7,547 nt of DNA from JBKHAJ01 sp964641125 (GTDB taxonomy: Bacteria > Spirochaetota > Spirochaetia > SPDA01 > CAZSGZ01). Both the position numbers and the translations under genes were made by a program. This document shows positions 1-5,510 of this stretch, one piece after another. The stretch spans positions 1 through 7,547 of the forward strand of contig CAZXMO010000107.1 of assembly GCA_964641125.1 (NCBI GenBank), read 5' to 3'. The notes under the pieces were generated by a model. It searched no databases. It was not told where the DNA came from and saw nothing but the letters and a program-made list of their open reading frames with translations. The first letter of the stretch is position 1. Each line of letters starts with the position of its first letter.

Positions 1-2
1 CC

Positions 3-1130
3 CTGCTCACAGCCGGATGCTCGGTGGTCTTCACCGCATCGATAACCGGGAGCACCATCGACCGGGAAGCCTGGGAAGAAAATGAGACCACAACGGGTAT
101 CGGCGACGTTATCGTCTACCTCTACACCGACGAGCTCCAGTGGACCATCGACTATTCGCGGTATACCGAGTCCGATCTTCTTCCCGACGAACTCAACCCG
201 GGAGAGAATCCGAGATATTTTGCCAGTACCGTTACGGGGGGAGACGGCTCCTTCTCGTTCAACGGACTTATATGGAACCAGCTCTTCCCCCAATACGGTA
301 AGTCCGGGGACCGGAGGGAGGTGTACTTCCTTTTCTACAATAGGAACTACGGACTCTCCCAAAACGACGTTCCCGCGTTTGTTGTAAGCGACGTCACCAA
401 CCGTCTTCCCCCCTTCAGGCTCCGACCTATAACCAACTCCGCCCGGATCGAGGGGCGGGTAGTCGATTCGAGCACCGGAGACGGTGTAAACGCGGTGAAT
501 ATCGGAATTTACGTGGCCACCTCGCTCAGCCCCAATGTCTACCCGGACGAGCCCGATTACACTACCGCCACCGGCATCGACGGCAACTACGGGGTGAACA
601 TATCCTTCCATCGTGACTTAGGGGATTCGACCGCCGTCAGGATTACCGCCCGAAGAAATAACTACAACTGCGACGACTACGACGGCGAGCCTTTAAGCGA
701 CTCCTTGGAAGAATCTCCCGTGGAAAAGGATACCACCCATACCGCATCGGATATCGAGATAATTCCGATTATCCTTACTGTCGAAGGGCAGCTCCGGGAT
801 ACGATAGGAGATCCCGATTCGGGCCTGGACGGTGAAATTTTATGGCTCTTCTATGACGATCCCGCGATTCTCGGCGCCGGGAGCTCTCCCGAGGACATTA
901 CCAGTACCTTTGCGAGGCCCGTCGGGGTGGAGGACCTTCAGCACGGATATTTTAACTTTACGGGAATCGATACGGAGGACCCCGAGGTCGCCGACGAAAA
1001 CAAAGTATGGTTGTATCAACCCGAGGCTGCCGAGATTACCGCGGGGGAATTGGTCGGCATTGGGGGAACGACTGATGAATATACCCTCCAATTCTTCGGC
1101 GAAAACTGGGTAGTGATCGACAATGACTGA
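3..1130 (+). CDS. Envelope lipoprotein with repeated beta-sandwich-like domains (5' end cut by window)
   Basis: The frame is open to the left edge, and the first codons read L-L-T-A-G-C-S, a lipobox. The Cys at 18-20 is therefore the likely lipidated first residue, and the start codon plus most of the signal peptide lie outside the window. About 370 mature residues follow. Three stretches look like loosely related domains: around 27-440 (ITGSTID, later GDGSFSFNG), 441-690 (RIEGRVVDSSTGDGVNAVNI, later GIDGNYGVNI) and 774-1120 (LTVEGQLRDT, later GYFNFTG). The pattern of a G-x-V-x-D start followed by a G-x-Y/F-x-F turn recalls carboxypeptidase-regulatory-like or Ig-like beta-sandwich domains; this family call is inference. 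The protein is acidic and Tyr-rich with no catalytic motif. Its last 8 bases overlap the TolC-like gene, suggesting coupled translation and a joint envelope role. The precise function is unknown. Confidence 0.75.
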   Translation: MLTAGCSVVFTASITGSTIDREAWEENETTTGIGDVIVYLYTDELQWTIDYSRYTESDLLPDELNPGENPRYFASTVTGGDGSFSFNGLIWNQLFPQYGKSGDRREVYFLFYNRNYGLSQNDVPAFVVSDVTNRLPPFRLRPITNSARIEGRVVDSSTGDGVNAVNIGIYVATSLSPNVYPDEPDYTTATGIDGNYGVNISFHRDLGDSTAVRITARRNNYNCDDYDGEPLSDSLEESPVEKDTTHTASDIEIIPIILTVEGQLRDTIGDPDSGLDGEILWLFYDDPAILGAGSSPEDITSTFARPVGVEDLQHGYFNFTGIDTEDPEVADENKVWLYQPEAAEITAGELVGIGGTTDEYTLQFFGENWVVIDND

Positions 1131-2592
1131 TGCTGAACGTTTTTTTCGGCTCATAATCGCGCTCCTCGTTACAGCCGCCGGGCTTATCGCGCCCGCGTTG
1201 GCTGCCACAGAGGAGAAGGCGCGCTCCGGTACGATTTCCGCCGCCCGGGGCTACCTTCCCGACGGGCGTCCGCTTGTCCTGACCCGGGAAACCCTCGTCA
1301 AGTCGGCAATGGAGAACAACCCCGAACTCCTGCAGCTCGGGGTAGAGAAGGAGCAGACCCGGATCGACCTGAAATCGGCCCGGGCCGGACGGTACCCCGA
1401 CATCGGGGCGGAAATTCGGTTGAGCCACATAGCGAACCCCATGGAACCGATATCGGTAACCGCCGGGGAATACGGGAGTTACGAGATCCCCGGGGAGGGA
1501 GAAATCCTCATCCCCCCGGAGGATTTGGAAGTCTTCGAGGGGATGGAACCGATGCTCTACGAGTTTATCGTGACCCTCGAACAGCCGATCTTTACCTGGG
1601 GTAAGATCCGAAACTCCATCGAACTCTACAAGAGGGCATTAGGGGCCAACGAGCTCAATATCGAGCTCAAGCGGCGGGAGATTACCACCACTATCACCGT
1701 CTATCTCTACTCCCTCTACTTCTTAGAAAAGATCGACCGGATCATCCAAAAACAGCGGGAGGCCGCGGATAGGCTGATATTCATCTCCGAAAAGAGCTAT
1801 GAAAACGGATTTATCGTCTACTCGGAGTTCCTCGAAGCGCGAATCAAGGCTAAGGAGATCGACTTAGGCAGGACCAGGCTCGAAGAACAGCGGCGGCAGC
1901 TCCTCTTGGAGCTCGAGCATCTGACCGGGATCTCCGGCCTTCGGTCGCCGGAGCTCTCCTTAGACTTCGTGGATCCGAACATCGCCAATTATCCCACAGC
2001 GGGGAAGGAAAAGCTCATCGAGCGGGCGCTCGAGACCAACGTGCAGCTCGAGCTCCTAGGCCGCCTCCGGGAAATTGCCGATTACAAGCGGCAAATTGCA
2101 AAAGGGGGGAACTATCTCAAACCCGATATCGGCCTCAGATTCGAGCTCTCCTACGGGGGGCCCCGGTTTCCCCTTATAGAACCCGACTGGTACGGGAAAG
2201 GCGATTACAACATCATCTCCACCTTAGCGTTCGTAACCAGTATCTACGACGGGGGAAAGCTCCGCTCGGAAATACTGATGAGCGAGGAGGAGCTCAAGCA
2301 CAGTACCTACGAATACCGGAAGGGAAGGTCCGAGATAGAGAGATTTATCTCTACAACCCTTCTCAAGCTCGACCTCAATCGGGATAATATCGAGTACTAT
2401 ACCTTGAAAAAGGAGGCCGACGCCGACCAAGTGGAGCTGAAGCGGACCCGCTACGAGGCGGAAGCGGCCCCGGAATCGGAGTATTTGATGGAGCTCATCG
2501 AAGCCTACAAGACCGATATCACCCTTTACCAGGAGAAGATAGACTTCTTTAGCAACTACTTTACCCTTCAGAACGTCGTCTACGGAGACTGA
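1123..2592 (+). CDS. TolC-family outer-membrane efflux/export protein
   Basis: This 489-aa protein has an N-terminal signal peptide: R6/R9, then a hydrophobic run at about 10-23, with cleavage probably after APALA (A27) or A28. It shows the internal duplication typical of outer-membrane factors. The first half has LTRETLVKSAMENNPELLQL (about 53-72), SARAGRYPDIGAEIRLSH (85-102) and LEQPIFTWGKIRNSIELYK (152-170). The second half has KLIERALETNVQLELLGRL (297-315), YLKPDIGLRFELSY (331-344) and TSIYDGGKLRSEI (372-384). Between and after these lie long charged helices (about 185-265 and 385-475), as expected for the periplasmic helical barrel. Family members form trimeric channels that work with an inner-membrane transporter and an adaptor; neither partner is in the window. 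The in-frame codon at 1114 is a stop, so ATG 1123 is the only sensible start. It lies inside the lipoprotein's 3' end with no strong ribosome site, so translation is probably coupled. Confidence 0.88.
   Translation: MTDAERFFRLIIALLVTAAGLIAPALAATEEKARSGTISAARGYLPDGRPLVLTRETLVKSAMENNPELLQLGVEKEQTRIDLKSARAGRYPDIGAEIRLSHIANPMEPISVTAGEYGSYEIPGEGEILIPPEDLEVFEGMEPMLYEFIVTLEQPIFTWGKIRNSIELYKRALGANELNIELKRREITTTITVYLYSLYFLEKIDRIIQKQREAADRLIFISEKSYENGFIVYSEFLEARIKAKEIDLGRTRLEEQRRQLLLELEHLTGISGLRSPELSLDFVDPNIANYPTAGKEKLIERALETNVQLELLGRLREIADYKRQIAKGGNYLKPDIGLRFELSYGGPRFPLIEPDWYGKGDYNIISTLAFVTSIYDGGKLRSEILMSEEELKHSTYEYRKGRSEIERFISTTLLKLDLNRDNIEYYTLKKEADADQVELKRTRYEAEAAPESEYLMELIEAYKTDITLYQEKIDFFSNYFTLQNVVYGD
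2584..2587 (+). promoter_or_regulatory. Ribosome binding site of the diadenylate cyclase gene
   Basis: GGAG lies seven bases before the ATG at 2595 and inside the last codons of the TolC-like gene. It supports this start and independent initiation within a polycistronic message. Confidence 0.6.
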
Positions 2593-2594
2593 GT

Positions 2595-3083
2595 ATGCCC
2601 GTCGACAAGTTTCTGACACCGGAACGGACCGTCTTCCTTACCACCGCCGACAAAGACGAGGCCCTTCGTGAGCTCGCCTTAGAGATCGCATCGGAGGGAC
2701 GGGAGGGAAAATCGGTGGGGGCCATATTCGTGTTAGGAGATTACGCCGCGGTGAAGAAACAGAGCAGGCAGATGGTGGTCAACCCCTTCCGGGGCTACTC
2801 GAAGGCCGAACGGAGCCTCCTCGACCCGAGCCTCGAGGAGACGGTCAAGGAGTTTTCCCGCATCGACGGGGCCTTCCTCATCCGGGGAGACGGGACCATC
2901 ATGTCGGCGGGCTCTTACCTGTTTACCGAGCGGAAGACAAGCAGTCTTACCCGGGGATTAGGCGCCCGGCACGCCGCGGCCGCCTCGATTACGGCCTCCA
3001 CCCGGGCCATTGCCATAGCGGTCTCCGAATCGACCAAGCAGATAAGCATCTTCTCCGGCGGCCGGAGGGTGATGCTGCTGTAG
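2595..3083 (+). CDS. Stand-alone soluble diadenylate cyclase (DisA_N/DAC domain, DacZ-like)
   Basis: This 162-aa protein is almost entirely one DAC domain, which joins two ATP (or ADP-derived) substrates into c-di-AMP. The two hallmark motifs are present: D91-G92-A93 in the segment IDGAFLIRGDGTIMSAG, and G123-A-R125-H126 in GLGARHAAAASITASTRA. The usual following motif VSES (143-146) and a short beta strand ISIFSGG (150-156) complete the fold. Position 127 is Ala where the textbook motif is RHR. There are no membrane helices, unlike CdaA/DacA, no coiled coil as in CdaS, and no DNA-binding part as in DisA. The layout (ALELASEGREGK-like start, then NPFRGYS) recalls archaeal DacZ-type enzymes; that comparison is from memory. 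It starts 2 bp after the TolC-like gene with GGAG at 2584-2587, seven bases before ATG, so co-transcription is likely. The activity is inferred from motifs only. Confidence 0.85.
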   Translation: MPVDKFLTPERTVFLTTADKDEALRELALEIASEGREGKSVGAIFVLGDYAAVKKQSRQMVVNPFRGYSKAERSLLDPSLEETVKEFSRIDGAFLIRGDGTIMSAGSYLFTERKTSSLTRGLGARHAAAASITASTRAIAIAVSESTKQISIFSGGRRVMLL

Positions 3084-3089
3084 CCTCTT

Positions 3090-3118
3090 TTTACTTTTCC
3101 CTCAAAAAGTTGTAGCTT
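3090..3118 (+). promoter_or_regulatory. Possible promoter for the aldo-keto reductase/uvsE pair
   Basis: TTTACT (3090-3095) and TAGCTT (3113-3118) are separated by 17 bases in the only AT-rich spacer of the left gene cluster. They match the sigma-70 boxes at about 4/6 and 3/6. The start would fall near 3125, leaving a leader of about 25 bases. CTTTTT (3087-3092) and AAAAAG (3104-3109) could pair, but the stem is weak and I do not call a terminator. This is a weak prediction: read-through from upstream is equally possible. Confidence 0.25.
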
Positions 3119-3136
3119 AGAGGAAACGACAGTCAT

Positions 3137-3142
3137 AAGGAG
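3137..3142 (+). promoter_or_regulatory. Ribosome binding site of the aldo-keto reductase gene
   Basis: AAGGAG sits seven bases upstream of ATG 3150. It is the best Shine-Dalgarno match on the + strand of this window, and it fixes the start even though another ATG occurs twelve codons later. Confidence 0.75.
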
Positions 3143-3149
3143 CGATACA

Positions 3150-4184
3150 ATGGCCTACCTACCCGACGAAAAACGATACGATACCATGACCTACAACCGC
3201 TGCGGACGAAGCGGGCTCAAGCTTCCCGCCCTATCCTTAGGGTTATGGCACAACTTCGGAGGGATCGACAGCTTCGAAAACGCCCGGGCCATGTGCCGCA
3301 CCGCCTTCGACTTAGGAATTACCCACTTCGACTTGGCTAATAACTACGGTCCCCCCGCCGGATCGGCTGAAGAAGCATTCGGCACTATCATGGAAAAGGA
3401 TTTCCGCGGCTATAGGGACGAGATGATTATATCATCCAAAGCGGGATACGATATGTGGCCCGGGCCCTACGGCAACTGGGGATCGCGAAAGTACCTTTTG
3501 GCGAGTCTCGATCAGAGCCTGGAGCGGATGGGGCTGGACTACGTGGACATCTTCTATTCCCACCGGTTCGATCCCGAAACCCCCTTGGAAGAGACCATGG
3601 GCGCCCTGGCCTCGGCGGTAAAAATGGGGAAGGCCCTCTACGTGGGGATTTCCTCCTACTCCGCCGAGATGACCCGGGAGGCCTCGAGCATCCTCCGCAG
3701 GATGGGGGTCCCCTGCCTGATCCACCAGCCGAGCTACTCGATGCTCAACCGGTGGATCGAGAACGAGCTTGTCGACACCCTCGAGGAAGAGGGGATCGGG
3801 TGCATCACTTTCTCACCCCTCGCCCAGGGGATGCTCACCGACAAGTACTTGGGCGGGATCCCCGAGGATTCCCGGGCGTCCCGGGAGGAATCGTTCCTCG
3901 ACCCCGGTATGATTACCGAAGAAAACCTGAACCGTATCAAAAATCTCAATCAGATAGCTCAGGAACGCGGGCAATCATTGGCCCAGATGGCCCTGGTGTG
4001 GAACCTCAGGCTTCCCCAGGTGACCACGGTACTGATCGGAGCGAGCAGGCCCGATCAGATTCGGGAAAACGTGGCGGCCCTCGAGAAACAGGATTTTACT
4101 GAAGACGAGCTCGACCGGATCGATAAGTTCGCCCGGGAGGGGGGTATCAACCTCTGGGCCGAGTCGGTGGAAGCGGGCAAATAG
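3150..4184 (+). CDS. gpr: Aldo-keto reductase of the YghZ/GpR (L-glyceraldehyde 3-phosphate reductase) type
   Basis: This 344-aa cytosolic NADPH-dependent oxidoreductase has the (beta/alpha)8 fold. The N-terminus (YNRCGRSGLKLPALSLGLWH, 15-34) and the blocks HFDLANNYGPP (59-69), SSKAGYDMWPGPYG (95-108), SRKYLLASLDQSLERMGLDY (112-131) and LIHQPSYSMLNRW closely resemble E. coli YghZ as I remember it. The catalytic tetrad is complete: D61, Y66, K97 and H138. The C-terminal cofactor segment VLIGASRPDQIRENVAAL matches NADP-binding loops of the family. Known relatives reduce L-glyceraldehyde 3-phosphate and methylglyoxal, which detoxifies reactive aldehydes; some relatives resemble Kv-beta subunits. 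Length is normal and the ORF is intact. It is followed after 6 bp by uvsE, suggesting a shared message with a damage-response flavour. The exact substrate cannot be told from sequence. Confidence 0.92.
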   Translation: MAYLPDEKRYDTMTYNRCGRSGLKLPALSLGLWHNFGGIDSFENARAMCRTAFDLGITHFDLANNYGPPAGSAEEAFGTIMEKDFRGYRDEMIISSKAGYDMWPGPYGNWGSRKYLLASLDQSLERMGLDYVDIFYSHRFDPETPLEETMGALASAVKMGKALYVGISSYSAEMTREASSILRRMGVPCLIHQPSYSMLNRWIENELVDTLEEEGIGCITFSPLAQGMLTDKYLGGIPEDSRASREESFLDPGMITEENLNRIKNLNQIAQERGQSLAQMALVWNLRLPQVTTVLIGASRPDQIRENVAALEKQDFTEDELDRIDKFAREGGINLWAESVEAGK

Positions 4185-4190
4185 TCTCCG

Positions 4191-4990
4191 GTGGTCCGTT
4201 TAGGCCTCTGCTGCATCTTTCGGGAAGAGCCGATCAAGTTCCGCCGCACCACGGCAAAGGTGCTCATGTCGCTGCCCGACCGGGCGGCGCGGCTGGAGAG
4301 GCTCGCGGAGCTGTGCCGGCACAATCTGCGCGCTCTGTCCGCCGCTCTCGAGTACTGCGCCCGAAACGGAATAGGTGACTTCCGGATAAACAGTCAGCTG
4401 TTTCCCCTCTACACCCATCCCGAGGCGGGGTACTCCTTTGCCGAACTTCCCGAAGCCGATGTACTCGCCGCCCTGGGGGAGGACTGCCGCCGAAGGGCCG
4501 CAGCGCTCGGAATCCGCACAGGCTTCCATCCCGATCAGTTCAATGTACTCTCCTCCCCCGACCCGGATGTCGTCGAGCGGACTCTTGCCGAGCTCGCCTA
4601 TCAGGCGGAGGCGGCGGAGCTTCTCGGAAGCGATGTGATTACGGTTCACGGCGGCGGGGGCTACGGCGATAAGCCCGCCGCCCTTAAGCGGCTCGCCGGG
4701 GTCATCGGCCGGCTTTCCCCTCCTATACGGTCCCGCCTTACCCTGGAGAACGACGACCGGACCTACACCCCGGCGGACCTCCTTCCGGTGTGCGAGTCCT
4801 CGGGGGTACCCTTTGTCTACGATGTCCATCATCATAGGCTGAACCCGGACGGCTGGACGGTCGAGGAAACCTCCGTGCGCGCCGCGGCGACCTGGGGCGG
4901 CCGGGAACCGCTGTTCCACATCTCGAGCCCCTTAAACGGCTGGGAAGCCCCCGCCCCGGCGAAACACGCCGACTATATCGATCCCGCGGA
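4191..4990 (+). CDS. uvsE: UV damage endonuclease UvsE/UVDE (3' end lost in assembly gap)
   Basis: This enzyme nicks DNA 5' of UV photoproducts, starting a repair route independent of UvrABC. It is a TIM barrel related to endonuclease IV. 266 full codons are visible before the Ns. Motifs: RLGLCCIFREEPIKFRRTT (3-21), RINSQLFPLYTHP (65-77), GFHPDQFNVLSSP (111-123, H113), VITVHGGGGYGDK (149-161, H153), LENDDRTYTP (185-194, E186), YDVHHHRLNP (210-219, D211, H213-H215), FHISSPLNGW (242-251, H243) and KHADYID (258-264, H259). These supply nearly all expected metal ligands. A last acidic ligand would lie in the missing C-terminus, perhaps 30-40 residues. The start is GTG, six bases after the reductase stop, with no good ribosome site; it begins exactly where the family begins, so coupled translation is likely. 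The frame that runs on through the Ns is meaningless because the gap length is unknown. Confidence 0.9.
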
Positions 4991-5090
4991 NNNNNNNNNN
5001 NNNNNNNNNNNNNNNNNNNNNNNNNNNNNNNNNNNNNNNNNNNNNNNNNNNNNNNNNNNNNNNNNNNNNNNNNNNNNNNNNNNNNNNNNN
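4991..5090. other. Assembly gap (100 N)
   Basis: A run of exactly 100 Ns, the usual placeholder for a scaffold join of unknown size. The missing DNA should hold the 3' end of uvsE (roughly 100 bases) and nearly all of the - strand gene starting at 5135 (probably 250 bases or more), so the true gap is probably longer than 100 bases. Order and orientation across it depend on the scaffolding. Confidence 0.98.
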
Positions 5091-5135
5091 CGTGATATCA
5101 TGAACTGCGCGGATCAGCTCATCGACACTATTCAT
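5091..5135 (-). CDS. Start of an unidentified gene, possible toxin partner (cut by gap)
   Basis: Only 15 codons are visible, reading MNSVDELIRAVHDIT, before the frame runs into the Ns. The ATG overlaps the stop of the upstream 89-aa gene by 8 bases and is preceded by AGGAG (5144-5140), four bases away, so this is a real translation start. The GC content is higher than in its partner. An overlap of this kind behind a small acidic/basic protein is typical of two-gene toxin-antitoxin operons, where the second gene is often the toxin. That role is inference; 15 residues do not allow a family assignment. Confidence 0.5.
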
Positions 5136-5397
5136 CGGACTCCTGTAATTTCTTTATTTTTTCCTGTTGATAAATTATACCCTCTATAGCATGTTCCCAC
5201 TCCATCGCGTCTCTTTCGACATCCCATGAGAAATCATTTTTCTTCACTGTATTCCTTGCCTCAAAGTCGTCAAATCCCATACCGTATTTTTTCTTCAAAC
5301 GTTCATCAGTGAGTTTATAGATGACTAATTTCCTTCTGCTTTCACTCAAAACAGCTTCTTTCAATTCATTTTCAGGTATAATATCTGCAATTTTCAT
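5128..5397 (-). CDS. Small AT-rich hypothetical protein, antitoxin-like
   Basis: This 89-aa protein is highly charged (many K, E and D) with no signal peptide or membrane segment. It begins MKIADIIPENELKEAVLSES and has a central KLTDERLKKKYGMGFDDFEAR and a later VERDAMEWEHAIEGI. The pattern 'KYGM-hydrophobic-FE/DD-FE-R' followed by 'D-A-M-E-W-E' recalls small proteins found beside toxin-like genes; I recall this only loosely and cannot name the family. It is mostly helical by eye, and the C-terminus (QQEKIKKLQESDE) could be a short coiled coil. The gene is clearly more AT-rich than its neighbours, a sign of recent acquisition. A good -10 box lies upstream and its stop overlaps the next start. 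It is probably the antitoxin or regulator of a two-gene unit; a stand-alone regulatory peptide is the alternative. Confidence 0.65.
   Translation of the reverse strand: MKIADIIPENELKEAVLSESRRKLVIYKLTDERLKKKYGMGFDDFEARNTVKKNDFSWDVERDAMEWEHAIEGIIYQQEKIKKLQESDE
5140..5144 (-). promoter_or_regulatory. Ribosome binding site of the gap-truncated gene
   Basis: AGGAG on the - strand, inside the last codons of the 89-aa gene and four bases before ATG 5135. It is the main evidence that the 15-codon stub is a genuine gene start. Confidence 0.6.
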
Positions 5398-5418
5398 CTT
5401 CTCTATCCCTTGTTTGTT

Positions 5419-5447
5419 ATTATAGCTTAAATTTTATTCATGAACAA
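5419..5447 (-). promoter_or_regulatory. Promoter of the antitoxin-like unit
   Basis: On the - strand a perfect TATAAT (5424-5419) lies 17 bases downstream of TTGTTC (5447-5442, 3/6 match). Transcription would begin near 5412, giving a leader of about 15 bases before ATG 5397; AAGGG in that leader is a modest ribosome site nine bases from the start. The -35 box lies in the left arm of the inverted repeat at 5435-5452, so that repeat could be a regulator's target. Confidence 0.55.
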
Positions 5448-5510
5448 CGTAACCTCCGACCAGCCAACTTGACAGCACCCTCTGGGGGGATTACGGTTGT
5501 TCTATGAATA
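5435..5510. repeat. Imperfect inverted repeat at the divergent gene starts
   Basis: The left arm (5435-5452), read on the - strand, is TTACGTTGTTCATGAATA. The right arm (5491-5510), read on the + strand, is TTACGGTTGTTCTATGAATA. All 18 left-arm bases match if two single-base insertions are allowed in the right arm. A weaker match continues inward as a G-rich tract (GGAGG against GGGGGGA). The arms are 38 bases apart. The left arm holds the -35 box of the - strand unit; the right arm holds the ATG of the amidohydrolase gene. It could be an operator, a foldback in RNA, or a remnant of a small mobile palindrome. Confidence 0.7.
5469..5497 (+). promoter_or_regulatory. Possible promoter of the amidohydrolase gene
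   Basis: A perfect TTGACA (5469-5474) is followed after 17 bases by a poor -10, TACGGT (5492-5497, 3/6). Initiation would fall at about 5504, on the start codon itself, implying a leaderless or nearly leaderless message. The only purine-rich tract, GGGGGGA at 5484-5490, is 13 bases from ATG, too far for a good ribosome site. A promoter farther upstream in the AT-rich spacer is the alternative. Confidence 0.3.

Noticed and set aside
24..26. GTG at 24 as the start of the first gene
   Set aside because: The same frame is open to the left edge and encodes L-L-T-A-G-C just before it, so 24 is inside a lipoprotein and not its start.
3084..3120. Rho-independent terminator after the diadenylate cyclase
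   Set aside because: The only pairing is six A/T-rich base pairs with an 11-base loop and no T-tract after it, so it would not be a convincing terminator.
3455..4102. 215-aa + strand frame inside the aldo-keto reductase gene
   Set aside because: Its Gly/Pro/Arg-rich low-complexity product is typical of an out-of-frame reading of a real gene; the reductase frame holds all catalytic residues.
4200..4919. 239-aa open frame on the - strand opposite uvsE
   Set aside because: It lies wholly inside uvsE, whose conserved motifs are clear, and has no recognisable domain; long antisense frames are expected in GC-rich genes.
5091..5189. Continuation of uvsE on the right side of the gap
   Set aside because: The frame is carried through an arbitrary 100 Ns, and the residues after it do not resemble the uvsE C-terminus; that DNA is better read as two overlapping - strand genes.
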